Assembly (NCBI GenBank): GCA_019426215.1
Contig: CM033408.1
Location: 28,251,953 to 28,315,952 of the forward strand
Source: Buddleja alternifolia
Taxonomy: Eukaryota; Streptophyta; Magnoliopsida; Lamiales; Scrophulariaceae
Length of the DNA stretch: 64,000 nt
Reading direction: 5' to 3'
Shown: in pieces, positions 35,347 through 50,350 of the stretch
How the letters are laid out: the number at the start of each line of letters is the position of its first letter
How positions within the stretch are numbered: the first letter of the stretch is position 1
Made by a program: the position numbers and the translations under genes
Notes under the pieces: model-generated
What the model saw: the letters and a program-made list of their open reading frames with translations, nothing else
The model's database searches: none
Told to the model about the DNA's origin: nothing

Positions 35347-38300
35347 AACTAGTTCTAAACATTATCGTATAAAAAGAATAAAGGAATGAAAAGGAGATCA
35401 ACTTGTCTTCTTAGAATTAATGACCGTCTATCCTCTGCCACGTGCCAATGCCAAATTATCACCAACTTTCCAAAACCAAACAAAGCCGAATATCGGTTCA
35501 AAAAAATTAGTCTGACTTCTATACTAAATCTCAAAATCCTTTAAAGTAATCGCACTTTTCTTCACGTCAATACCCTAAATTGCTTGCTATCCACAACTCA
35601 TTAGCCAATATCCCAAAAGCAAAGTCCAAAATCCCTTATCTTATCCTCCAAGAGACACACATTCAAATCGAAGAATCTGAATCGTTCTACACAGGGTAGG
35701 TAGGGTTATTTCCTCTCCCTCGCACTGTATAATACCAATCGAATCAAGAACACCTCCACTCAATTAGTTGGAAAACCCAAATTTCTGTCAACTTTTAACC
35801 TTCCGGAAACGACATTAACAACAGCTATTCAAGGCCTCGATGCTAAAGAAAAACAAGCCAAGAAGACCCCTCCTACCTCGGTAACAAGTTAATTCAGTAA
35901 TGCCAATTATTACCCTATTTCATGCATATATAACCCCAAAACAGAGCAATCCTTCAAAAATGACGCAAACGCATATAAGATAACTCAGAATTAATCAAAC
36001 CCTATACCCTAGAATTCATTCAGTAATACCAAAAAAAACCAGAAATATCATAGGGTAATCAGAAACAGTGTATGTGTATGAATGACTTACAAAATAGAAT
36101 GACCCGATTTTTTTGGATTAATATTGAATAACAAAAATATACCCACAGAAATCTTATGTGAGATGAACAAACCCTAGACCCTTTTCCTCGCCGTTTTTGA
36201 GTGTTTTTGTTGTCGTTTCAGAGACTGAAACATATACGTAGTTCAATTCCAGAACGAACCGCCAACTGGCAACAGTATTTTCACTTAATTGGACTCTTTA
36301 CGTACTCCGTCGCAAGTGAAATTGGAGGAGAAGAGATTTGATCTGTGTGAATGTTAGGGAGAGGAGATTAGATATAGAGATTTTGTATGTATATGTGTTT
36401 GTATTTTGAAGGAGTTCTGTATGTATGTCTCTGTGTGTTTAATATGTTGTGATGAAAGTCTGTTTTATAGCCCTATTTTCTTTCCCTTTTGCTATTTTTT
36501 TTTCTTTTTTCCCAAAGAAGATAAAAAATAAAAATTTGCTATGTGGATTGTGGATTAGGAGTACTTGAATAATGAATACTAGAGTCTATCTATATTGATC
36601 CTAACTTGTATCTATAGCCAACCTATATTTTCCACATATTTATAAATAAAATAATAATGTATTGGCATTTTTATAACTTTTTTGCCTTTGAAAATTCCAA
36701 CAACACTCCCACCATGACTTTGAAATGGTTGGTAATTATATATGATCACATATTCACAAACAAATAAATTTAAATAGAAAAATTGCAATATTATAAACTG
36801 AATATGAAATTATGTGTTTATTACAAAATATGAATGTAAAATCATGAGTTTGGAAGAATAATGAGAAATGTGCTATCATATTATGTGGATTTTCTAATTC
36901 GTCCACTTTATACAAAAAGCGAATGAAAAAAATAATAAGAAGAAACTGTTGGCCTTTTCCAGATCAAAATAAATATATTTTATCACAGTAACTAGTAGAA
37001 TAGTAAAATGTGGACGAGAGAATACGACATGTACAATTATATGACTATTTTGGTTACTGTGACAATTTTAGCCAAAAAATTTGAAATTGGGTAATATAGA
37101 ATTTGCAAATATTTAACTGTAATACGAAGGTAAATGAATTATTAAGGGTAAAATTATGTTTTATCATATATTTTTCCACGTGTATCATATTTGTACTAAA
37201 ATTTCATTGGAAAATCACGTTGTATTTGTCATTACATTATTTAATTTATAACTATGAGAAAATATAAAATAACTATTTAAAAAATATATCCAAAAAATTC
37301 ATAAAGTATAATTTGAATACATGTGACACGTATATTAAATATTTCAACTCAAAATTCAAATTATTTCATAAATTTAATGTGTATGGAAAAGTAAAGTATA
37401 TTTTAATTATTTGTATATGTGTATACTATACAAGTGTTATTCAATTTTTACTAAAAAGAATGGGACAAATAGAAGAATCTTATTGCGTGTAGGAAGTAAT
37501 GTTAGGGTTGGAAAGGCTTTGTTAAAAATGAACTTTGTATTTGGGTAGAATGTGAAAGGATTTTAAGTTACTAAATTAGAATTCTCCAATCATTTATAGC
37601 TAAGATAAATATGGGATTTAATATTTTGGCGTGAAATTGACTCTTTAAAGATTCAGTTCTGATTATGTGCATATTTCGGGAGATAACGTTTTGTTCAATG
37701 TGGCATTTAATGAGATTTGGAATGGTTAGTAAAATTTGAGCCATGATCACAATTATCTTATACTTAAAATTTGCACCAATTATTCATGAAAAGTTCGTCA
37801 ACAATCTATTTTTTGCTATTTTATTTCTATAATTGTAATTATAATGAATGTGTAAACTTTCTAAAAGTTGCTTTTGGATAAAATGATGCAATTGAGGAAA
37901 TAAAATAGGGTTTAAGGATTTTGTGTTACTTTTTGAGGGAAAAAGATGTGAAAATTGTATTGATGACAAGAACACATCATACACAAGTTGGTGATTTCTC
38001 ATGCCGTATCTAGGTTGATGAAAAAAACACATTGTAGCTCCATCTTGTGGAGTGATGACTTCGGACTTAAGGGGTTTTGCGAGCCAACTATCATGTCAAG
38101 TAAGTGTTGAGTTCAATAACCCCAGGTGCTTGGCGCATCGAAGAACAAAAATTTATGGCCGATATTCTGAAACGGGTTGGTCATGCATAAATTAGGACCA
38201 AGAAGAAGATGCAAGGGATACTTTATTTTCGATTTATTTTCAAAAGGACACTAACACAGAGGTCTAGTTCCAATTTAATGGATAAAATAAACAAAATCAC

Positions 38301-39601
38301 TCTGCAATTTACTTGGAAAAAAAAAATAGAGCAAGCACAACCACCAAAGGGACAAACCATGAGAGCAACACAAAGTATTGGATCAACAGAAAATTTTCCA
38401 CTTCTATCACAATACTCTTCCAACCAAGAAGGAAGGAATCAAACACCCCAATTGTGGTATCTTCGAATAGTCTGCAACTCAAACACCTATCAAGTGAGAG
38501 AGAATATGATAGATACTTAAATCCACAATATCTACCGGGAACCTAAGCATTTTACACACAATATTTATCAGGTGATAATTTCTAAATTGCTAATATAAAG
38601 TATTATCAACTACTATATCAAATGGGTACATGCTACTATAAGTGGAAGAAAATGCAATTTCATTATTGTAGATACCTTGATAGTAAACACATCATTAGAA
38701 GTAGGAACAACATCCATAGTAAATTGACTGCATAATTTATTGAAAGTTTTGCAATCATATTCACCTTCGCTAAAAGAAATTAAGTTACAAGGTTGCGACA
38801 AATATCCAATAAATAGGACCTTGATACGGGATTACTACTAATTTAATTTTAAGATAAAGTCAAATTTATCTTTCTGTTAATTATATAAAAATAAATAAAA
38901 ACTACATGAATGATAGAAAGTCACTATTGAAGACCAACTAGTGTTATGCATTCTTTCAAAACTTTGAACTATCCCAAAGGTCACTATATTATATGTTATA
39001 TCAATGAATATATATTGAATGACTAGGCATGGAAAATGTGTTAGTATTTAAATTCTATATTGATCAATTATCAAATTGTGAAATACTTATTATCATCTAT
39101 GATGCACAGATATTCCGAAAAATTATCTAGCACAGTATCGGACACGCGTTATATATGTCCAACTATTGATAAAAAAAAATATGAATAATCGTATCCGAAC
39201 CTTATCTATATATTAATTTTTAAAAAAATTAACGTAAGTAGTGTCCGTATATGTTCATTAGGTGGACCAAAGGCCCCCATTTAAAAGCCCATTTGTGTTT
39301 GGCGGGAGGTTCTTCGGAAGTCCTGAATAGTCATAATCCTCTCGAAACCTCCACGTGGCACCGTAATCTTCTTTCATTGTTTACTCCAAAAGTCCAGTCA
39401 AATATTAGACCCATTAAAAAAGAAAAATTCAAATCAAATACACAATCCACCATTTTGTTTTGCAGTGAAAGCTCAACTTCAACCAACATATACGCGCTGT
39501 CTCTACTGAATCTTCACGCACAACAACACACACTAACCTATACATACAACGATTGTAAGTATAGTTTTGCCTCCGTGCAGCACAGCTCGAGGGAATGAAG
39601 G
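35347..39601. other. Divergent intergenic region between two host genes
   Basis: The left part (to about 36450) should hold the 5' UTR and promoter of the minus-strand gene. A GTAAGT on the minus strand at about 36086-36091 could be a 5'-UTR intron donor. The rest is AT-rich with short open frames (37784-38032, 38209-38520) that do not resemble proteins. The last 350 bp before 39602 is less AT-rich and holds the G-box described below. Confidence 0.5.
39351..39358. promoter_or_regulatory. Palindromic G-box upstream of the MEKK1-type gene
   Basis: CCACGTGG, an exact G-box/ABRE-like palindrome, 244 bp upstream of the start codon, where bZIP or bHLH factors could bind. A W-box core (GTCAA on the plus strand) lies about 40 bp further on. 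Function is inferred from the motif only. Confidence 0.5.
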
Positions 39602-39645
39602 ATGATGAACTTGAAGCACAAAAAGCTGCACCGGCCGAAGCTTGA
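39595..39645 (+). CDS. Overlapping upstream ORF at the MEKK1-type start
   Basis: An ATG at 39595, seven bases before the main start and in another frame, opens 16 codons (MKDDELEAQKAAPAEA) and stops with TGA at 39643-39645, inside the main coding region. If the mRNA starts upstream, ribosomes using it would skip the main ATGs at 39602 and 39605, so it may dampen translation. The main frame is preferred as the protein because only it matches the family. Confidence 0.4.
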   Translation: MKDDELEAQKAAPAEA

Positions 39646-42600
39646 ACGGCGAAACGCCATAAAGAACATAGACTACGAAGCGGACGACGGCGCGTGTACT
39701 TCACCTTCCTCCTTTTCGAATTCCTCCGACGATCGATCGGTCTACAAAACGAGATCTCTCGACATATCACCGCTATGTAATCGGACTAGCTTTCGCATAG
39801 AAGGAATTGAAGGAGAAGTCGATGAGATTTGTAATTATCTAGGTATTGGACCTGAGGATTTCTCGATTCCGGTGGATGTTTGGGAGGCGAGAAAGAGTTT
39901 ATCTCCTTCGAGTGATTTCAAGGATTCGGGTTCCGGCGATCGGAGTGATTTCTCTGAAGCTAGGGTTAGGTTTAGCGATGGTGAAGTTAAGAATAGAATT
40001 GAGTTGAGTTTGGATGATTGTCGAGTTAGTATTGGTGAAGTGAGTGAAAACGGCGTGAAAGGTATGTTGATCAGTAATGGTGGATGGGGAATTAAAGGCA
40101 TTAGACCGCCACCAAAGTTGGGCCCTGTGCCGGTGGTCACACGGTTGGTCGTGGATGATGCAAGCGATTCAGATGGTTTTGGGGATATTGTTGGCGCTAG
40201 GATAATGATTAATAATGGTGAATTGGAGGATAGAAATGAGTTGAATTTAGATAGTGATGAAGTTGGGGCTGATGATGTGAGTGAAAATGAAGCGAAAAAT
40301 GAGTTGGTGAGGGTTGGTGGTTGGGGGATTAGAGGCAGTAGTAGGCTGCCAAAATTGGCACCTCCACCGGTGATTATTAGGTCGGTTGCGGAGGATACGA
40401 GCTCCACTTGGGATATATTTAAAGCGTTTGGTCCTCAAGATAACCAGGATTTAAAGTCGCCACGAGATGTCATTAGCCATTCGATTAAGGAAGTTGAAGA
40501 AAATAAGGACGTTCAAAGGAGAGATATCGATGAAAGACAAGAAGAGAGGGAGGATGCCGTGAATAAGGAGAGAGGTGTAGATTTGGAGTCGAGTTCAGAT
40601 TCGTCTAATGATGAGAATGATGGTGATTCTGTTGGCTTGATTGGGGAAAATGATTACACTGTCTCGCCAAGCGGTTCATTCAGGCGCAATATTATGTCTT
40701 GGCAAAAGGGTGATTTCCTCGGAAGTGGCTCTTTTGGAACTGTGTATGAGGGCTTCACTGAGTAAGTATTTTCCTGGATATATATTTCCTGTAGAAGATT
40801 TATTACCTTAGTCTTATCAATACTCCATTTATCTATTAGACTATTACCAAAAGGAAAGTAGAAAAGTAGTTATCAATGGCATCGTAGTTGGACGGTTTTT
40901 ATTTTCAGTTTCAGTTTTAAGTTATACGGTCTTATCTTCTTGGGTTTTCATTCTTTTCGATTCTAGTGTAACTTTGCTATCGGTTTTCTTGATCAATCAT
41001 AGGAGTCTGTTCAAAGAAAATAAGGGTCTAATAAAGTTTTATATCTATGTTTAAGATTACGCAACTTGCCAAAATCGGTGGCGGAGCATTACTGATAGAA
41101 TAATTGGTATATATAGGCATTTATTCCCTGTAGATCAATAGAACATGGGAAAAACTGTAGGTTGTTTCCTCAATCAAAGTAGATAAAATAGCAGTTTTAC
41201 TGTCTATTAGTGTGTGCCAGGTTCTTGACAGGATTTGGATAACTGGTGCTAGAGTTAAAACCTGTTATTGAATTCGACATGTAGTGACATGTAGTGCTGT
41301 GAGTAGGCTTCTTAATATCACAAATAAAGTACTTCCAAGAAACATTGCTTCTTGAGTGTGGACTTTTTTTTAAGTTTGTTGATATAATGGAACCAATAAT
41401 GAAAAAGTATTTGGAATTGCACCAATACTGTTAAAGTAATTCCTAGGTCACATGTTAGAAAGAGTCATTAGTTGAAATGTAATGATTTTGAAGGATTTTC
41501 TTAAGCTGATATTGTTTGTTCATTTTCACATTTTCTTGTGTAAATTCCTGTGAAATTTATGTAAACTTGGTCAATGTTTTGTACAATATTTTATTGTGGT
41601 TGCGCTATACTTTAATACCTGTAGAGCTTAGCATATTGCTCAAGTATATTGGCTGCATCTCTCGATTTGAGATAAGATGGAACATTGAGAAAAAGAATAT
41701 ATGAGACCAGCTAACTATGATGACATATATGGTACAGATGAATTTGTTTATGAGAAGCGTATGGATTTATGAAGCAGGACTTGACACGATAGATCTCACG
41801 AACAATGTAGTATGTGCGATCAAATCTCTACTTACATGAAAACCCCTGGAAAATAAGATCATTTACAAAGAGGAGACACATCTTGTTGTATAGTATACTG
41901 CATATGATAATAAATACAGGAAGAAATTGTACGCACAAACCTTTATTGAGATTATGTTTCATGGGATACTGACCTAAAGTTATTCGAAATAGCTCATAAA
42001 GATTAACATTCCGATTTTGCATATGACATTATATTGCCGCTCACTAAACATTATAGCATTTAGCCTTTAGTTTCAAGTGTTCTCTACCAGCTTGTGTACT
42101 AGTGTCTATTGGTGGCTGCATATGCTAATTAGAAGCTCTCAAATAATAATGCCCGGGTGGTGGGGGGAGGTAGTTCAGCCAGTTGGATCAAAAACTTTGG
42201 TGGAGTTAGAAAAGTGAATCCTGTTGATATTTTCTATGTAGAAATAATGGGTTTTTGAAAATTTGGTTCCTCCACGATATTGTAATGGCGAATTAAAGAC
42301 TCGTTCCAGAATTGGATGTAGCTATTTGAATTGACGGATATTAAGAGAGATCAAGAACTCTCAGTCTCATTTAAATTGTCGTACTGGATTCGGTTTACTG
42401 AGATCTTTCATCTTTTTCAATTTTGGTTCCATCTATTATCCCCTGAATGTGGAATATCTGGTACACATTTCTTGAAATGACTGCACAAAAAACTATGGAG
42501 TCTTCTTTTGTTTGGATACAAATTAGAAAGGAAATTGCTATTATAATTTTTGGGTCCTTACAATTTCTTTACTTCAACTGCTGCAGTGATGGATTCTTTT

Positions 42601-45600
42601 TTGCTGTGAAGGAGGTATCTTTACTAGACAAAGGTAGCCAAGGCCAGCAAAGCATTTATCAGCTTGAACAGGTGAGAACAATTTATGACATTCCGTTGCC
42701 AAAAAAACTGAAAACCTGTGTCAGTGTGCATATGCACTGAAACAACCATAAATCCTTCACAACTTTTACATGTATTAATTTTTCTCCTGTTATGTGGCCT
42801 TGATTGTGCAGGAGATATCTCTTCTAAGTCAGTTTCAACATGAGAACATTGTTCGCTACTTGGGCACTGATAAGGTACCTAATTAATTATATGCCTCCAT
42901 ATGTGAATATTCTTTCTCTCTAAAAGATGGCTGGGTGGGTTTCTTGTTTTCTCTTTAATTGATAACATGCCACTTTTATCAGGCCGACGCGAAACTCTAT
43001 ATCTTCCTTGAGCTTGTAACAAAAGGGTCGCTTGCAAAACTGTACCAGAAATATCAGCTTCGGGACTCCCAAGTCTCTGCATACACAAGGCAGATTTTGA
43101 GTGGGTTGAATTATCTTCATTGCCGAAATGTGGTCCACAGGTGACTCAATTGATCTTGTTAATTAGGTCTTTGTGATCCTTATTAGTTTTTCCATTTTTT
43201 TTCCTTTTGTTGAGGGCCATCATTCTCCCTATATTTTACATTTCCTTGAGACCAGCGTATTTTATCTCTTGGTAGTCTAATCTATGCAGGCGGAATGGAT
43301 TTAATATTTCTCGTTCAAGCAGCCTTAAGTTTTTTGAATATGTTTTTGTTGATAGAAAATTGGCATGAAGTTGGATATTTTGATATACACTCACATTATA
43401 GAAAGTTCTACAAAGGTCAGGTCTGGCACTCACGCAGAATGCCCTTGAAAATAGGAAGATTTAAGATGGATTATCTTTTAAATTTCTTTACTCTAACAAA
43501 ACCCTGTTTTTTCTTCTTTTCAAGGGATATCAAATGCGCCAATATATTGGTGGACGTAAGTGGTTCTGTGAAACTGGCGGATTTTGGATTAGCGAAGGTG
43601 GGATTCCCGGCAAAGAAGAAAATTGTTTCCCATTCGAGAATGCATTTGTAAATGCTTATAAAGTTTGTTTCATGTGTTTTCTCAGGCGACTAAACTGAAT
43701 GACATCAAATCTTGCAAAGGGACACCATTTTGGATGGCCCCAGAGGTGACTTTCCTAACTCCATCATGATTAGTCATCTCTTCAAATAAAAATTTGGCCA
43801 AGTTACTAAGGCTCTGTATGGTTGTGTATTTTGGATCACATTTTCATTTTTTGGATCACCAAAAAATGAAAATGCTCACATCAAGCCAAATTCTATAGAA
43901 AACGCCTCAATTTCAAATCCTTCCACACATTCCCCTATATAACTATTCATCATTTCATCAATTCAATCACTTCATTCTCTCTCTTCTTTAATTATATAAT
44001 TCAACTATCCAACACATTCTCTTTCTTACTTTATCATAAACAAAATATTATTCTAATTTTTTCTCCTATCATCATTATATATATAACTAATTCAATTAAC
44101 TTTATATCACATCTACACAATTTCCAAACATTTCTCAAAAACACATCCAAACAAACAAAAAAAAATTAATATTTTCACGCGAATTTCTATAATACACATT
44201 CTCCAATAAAAACTCAAAATTCATTTTCGAAAACACAACCATACAGAGCCTAAATATTCTTCATATCCAAAAAGCCGATAATATTTTTCAATCCAAAAGA
44301 CCCTTTCAACCAATTTCTCATTCAGAAAGACTCAATTGCCCTTACCCTCTTAGAATAAATTAATCAATTGCAGTTTCTGTATAAAGTCTTTGATTTAAAA
44401 TTTTCAAATTGATAACTTGTATTAATTATGATTTTTATTTTGAATTTTCAGGTTTTTGGGAATCTTCTAAAAATAAAAAGTTATACATAAGATAATTAAA
44501 ATGTTAAACTCTAAAAAAAATTACATAAACTTAATAAAATTTAATATAAATAAAGTAAAATTTGTACTATACAATTTATCATTTTGAAAGATCCAAAACA
44601 AAATGGTCTCTATAACAAAATCAGTTCATCAATTTCTACCCTAAGAAATCAAGGGTAATGTCCAAAAAATTGTTAATAGTGATGATGGGGTTCTTCAAAT
44701 GAAAAGATGGTGAAACGGAGACTTTAGATCAATTTTTTTTTGTTTTTTTGATGCAAAAGTACATGTAGGGGTTTTTTAGTGCCCTAATATTGAATTTCTA
44801 GAAAAAAGCGCATATCCACATCAAAATGCAATTTGTTAAACATTAACCAGCTTTTATAGCCTTCCCCCTAATCAGACTTTAATTTCTTGTTGGATCAACT
44901 ACTAACACGTGATGATAAGTGCATCTCATTCAACTCCTACTCTCAACCCCAGAAAGAAAAAGGTTGAGTTGATGGTTTATTCTCATATTTATGCTGATCT
45001 TAGATGATCTTTACTTGTGTACATTTAGCAATTTATTAGCTTCTCTAGCTTGAAATATTATAAGTATGGCAAGTTTTAAAAGAATTTTACCATGCCAGTC
45101 ATTTAATAGAGGATATCATTTACAGTGCACTTTTGAGTTGCTTTCTGTTAAATTCGCAAAAAATGTTCATCGGTATTTTCTTCTCCATTTTCTGAAACTG
45201 AGTTTTCACATTTGCCTTGAACTAAAAACTGGATAATTGATGTCCTGTCAGGTTGTGAACCGAAGGAACCATGGGTACGGTCGTGCTGCTGATATATGGA
45301 GCCTTGGGTGCACTGTGTTGGAAATGTTAACTGGTCAAATCCCTTACTCTCACCTCGAAGGGGTATGTAAATGTTATGTGATTAGTTACACGCGTATTCA
45401 TGTTTCCTATTCTCCAATTCGGAAAGTTCTGGCCTGCTATAGTTGCATTGGGATAGTCAGTTTACAACTAGCTGAAAGAATTTTTCTTACACAATAAAGT
45501 TGTTTCTTGTTCAGGGAGGGGATACCTCCCTCCCTCTCTCTCTCTCTTTCTCAGAAATGCACTCAGCACAGAAGTAGCTCTTTTTTAAAAAGAATTATTA

Positions 45601-46453
45601 TCAGCTCGGTTTCCTTATAATCACAAACCTTTTGATTCCTTACGTTACTTTCTCTTAACAAGATTTGAGCAATTATGACATACTCAGGCATATTTGAGTT
45701 TCTATTTTTTTGTTCGTTTTATGTACCTGTTCCAATTGTAATATGGCCACTTTTCCAAAATGAACTATTGCAGTATTGTTACTTCTGTGATGAATTTGAT
45801 TTTTTCGTAAAACAGTGATCTCTGCAGGAATGGTCTAATTTTTCATATGTTGGTTGCATAATTAGCAATCCATTTTAGAAGTTTACTGGTTCACGCTTCC
45901 ACAACATATTTCTTCCCCCCCTCCCCCTTATTATCTGTTTTCATGCAACATTCACAACATTATCTTTGAAAATGAGCCATTTTATCTAATAGCAAAATGA
46001 TTGCAGCTTTAAGTTTGATAATAGATGGCTCCTTATATTTTTCATTTACAAATATATTTGTGATAGATGTGGCAGTCATTCTGATTATCTGCTTGGGAGA
46101 TTCTTCATTCGCTGACATGTTAATTCTCATCATGTCCCAATTTCTGTAATATCACAATGAAAGTGTTTTCAAAATTGTGTTCCATCATTCCCAAATCGCT
46201 ATAATAATGTCTTCTGACTATTATCTTTTGGTTTTAGATGCAAGCATTATTCAGGATTGGCAGGGGCGAACTTCCACCTATACCTAATACCTTATCAAGA
46301 GATGCTCAGGATTTTATCCTGAACTGTTTGCAAGTTAACCCAGATGATCGTCCTACTGCTGCTCAACTATTGGAGCATGCATTCGTGAAGAAGCCACATT
46401 CCTCAACTTTCCCCACTGCTGTATCTCCACATTATCATGCCACACGCGTGTAA
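39602..46453 (+). CDS. MEKK1: MAP kinase kinase kinase, MEKK1 type (eight exons)
   Basis: Serine/threonine kinase that phosphorylates MAP2Ks in stress and immune MAPK cascades. Exons: 39602-40761, 42587-42671, 42812-42874, 42983-43140, 43525-43597, 43686-43745, 45252-45362, 46238-46453. All introns are GT-AG and in frame; 641 residues. The regulatory N-terminus (1-366) has LERRNAIKNIDYEAD and TSFRIEGIEGEVDEI, which match Arabidopsis MEKK1 as I recall it. The kinase domain starts at WQKG (W367): Gly loop GSGSFGTVYEG, catalytic K395 in AVKEV, HRD at 488-490, DFG at 508-510, TPFWMAPE ending at 533, and DIWSLGC. All catalytic residues are present, so it should be active. Length is close to Arabidopsis MEKK1 (about 608). 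Intron 6 (43746-45251) carries a MITE. ATG 39602 and 39605 are adjacent in frame. A partial duplicate lies at 55983-59850. Confidence 0.94.
40762..42586. other. Intron 1 of the MEKK1-type gene
   Basis: 1825 bp, GT-AG. No transposon was recognised inside. Its part at about 41720-42020 is the source matched by the duplicated fragment at 59363-59850, which dates that homology to genomic DNA rather than cDNA. Confidence 0.85.
43810..44250. mobile_element. Tourist-like MITE in MEKK1-type intron 6
   Basis: Left end GGCTCTGTATGGTTGTGT is an exact inverted match of the right end ACACAACCATACAGAGCC. TAA flanks each side (43807-43809 and 44251-44253), the 3-bp duplication of PIF/Harbinger MITEs. 441 bp, AT-rich, non-coding. 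Confidence 0.92.
44260..44740. mobile_element. Probable relic of the 19746-type element in intron 6
   Basis: Phrases such as AATATTTTTCAATCCAAAA and AAATTGATAACTTGTATTAATTATGATTTTTATTTT parallel the AT-rich element at 19746-20355. Termini not resolved. Confidence 0.45.
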
Positions 46454-49006
<2,553 letters not shown>

Positions 49007-49020
49007 GCCTCTTCCGGTGT

Positions 49021-49336
49021 CTGTTCGACACAAATCCTATCAAGTCAAAAAATAAAAAAACCAAATTGTTGACTTAAATAGGAAGAGCTTAAAAATTCTA
49101 GTAGGTATTTCAAGTTATTTCTAAAACCTTCCTCTGTTCCCCGATAAGTATGCCTCAAATATGTTTATTCTGTGTGAGCTACCAACTGGGGCAATTCTAA
49201 TTTGAATAAAAATCATGAAACCAACCTCCTTTTGATGAGCTACAGATTGTACAGGCATGCTATATATGGGAGTGCGAAGATCCCATGTATGCATATACTT
49301 GTCATCTCCAACCGAACCGAATATGCCCTCTTTCTA
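49021..49336. other. Intergenic, no gene seen
   Basis: Only a short open frame (49202-49432) without recognisable features. Confidence 0.4.
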
Positions 49337-50160
49337 GGACTGTCAATTGAGTCGGGCCTACCCCAAGCCCAATTGTTTGGCCCACATAAGTATGAGCTGA
49401 GCCTAATTGAATGTGAGTCGGGCCAAGTTTGAGCTTACAAATTGAACCCGTCCAATTTGCGAGCTGAGTTTGAGCTTTGATAGGCTCAGCCCGAATAGTC
49501 TGAAGTCAAATTTTTCTCTATATAATGCTTTGTCTCATATAGTAAAATTATTTTAAGCTAACTTATACAAAACACATTGTAGATTTTTAAGCTTGAAGCT
49601 TACGAAATCGATGAAGTGTATATATTAGTAGAAACCTTTTATCTAAAGAGATTTTGAAAGAAATTCCACTGATTTTATGCCACCTCATATACATTGATAT
49701 CCCCACTCGCTTCATTCTATGCTTGAAAGGATCAGGGATAGAGAGACAGACGGAAGTCGATACAAGCAGAATGACTAACCAAAGTACGCTCAGTTTCATC
49801 ACCCGATCCGGACCCGCAGCGGAAGCCTAGCACTAAGTGCAATCTCCAGCGACAACGAACCCAAATGCATGAACTACGAATTGCCCGCCAACTATGGACG
49901 GTATAGTTTATTGTAGACTTTGTGACTCAATTAGTAAAATTTGGAATTATACATACTCATTAGCGTAAACATTTATTTAATGTACTATTTGAAATTAGTA
50001 TCTTAGTATGATTCTATTGGATGTCTTTTTTTGAGAAAAACTAATAAGCCGACCCAAAATATGTCTGAAGCTCATAAAAAACGTGAGCATGAGTTTGAGC
50101 CGAGCCGGAAAAAAAAATTATGAATTGAATTTGAGCCTAGAATATTCAAGCCTGTAAATA
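49337..50160. mobile_element. Probable non-autonomous transposon with GGGCC/GGCTC-rich ends
   Basis: Both ends carry repeated GAGTCGGGCC / GAGCTGAG / GAGCCGAGCC motifs on opposite strands, separated by a different, GC-richer middle. This layout is common in plant hAT-like non-coding elements. No clean terminal inverted repeat or target duplication found; boundaries approximate. Confidence 0.4.
49587..49799 (-). CDS. Small open frame with signal-peptide-like start
   Basis: From an ATG at 49799 the minus strand reads MKLSVLWLVILLVSTSVCLS, a good secretory signal sequence (short basic start, hydrophobic core, small residues at the end). About 50 residues without a known domain follow, with a single further basic patch (KHRMKR). 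70 residues in all. Upstream bases to about 49905 are unusually GC-rich. It sits inside a likely transposon, so a captured first exon is as likely as a real peptide gene. A splice donor could lie after KHRMKR (GCGAGTGGGG). Not recognised as any known peptide family. Confidence 0.3.
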   Translation of the reverse strand: MKLSVLWLVILLVSTSVCLSIPDPFKHRMKRVGISMYMRWHKISGISFKISLDKRFLLIYTLHRFRKLQA

Positions 50161-50350
50161 AACAAGAAAGAATAGGGAAGCCGTCTTTGTTTATTGGTGT
50201 ACCAAGAATTATATTAACCTAATACAAGAAGAAGGCTATATATATTGCTACAAACCTATTCAAAGTAAAATACTGAACTAGGTAATATACCTAGAACACA
50301 GTGACTACCAAATACAAACAAATATTTCAAATATAATTACAATACTCTCC
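50161..50350 (-). repeat. Possible partial LTR downstream of the Copia fragment
   Basis: On the minus strand, a purine tract (CTTGAGGAGAG) follows the Pol stop and is followed by TATTGTAATTATATTTG..., the position of a 3' LTR. The opposite LTR is missing, so its extent is not defined. Confidence 0.45.

Noticed and set aside
37784..38546. Frames of 66-103 residues between the two host genes
   Set aside because: They overlap each other on both strands, have no recognisable motifs, and lie in AT-rich intergenic sequence.
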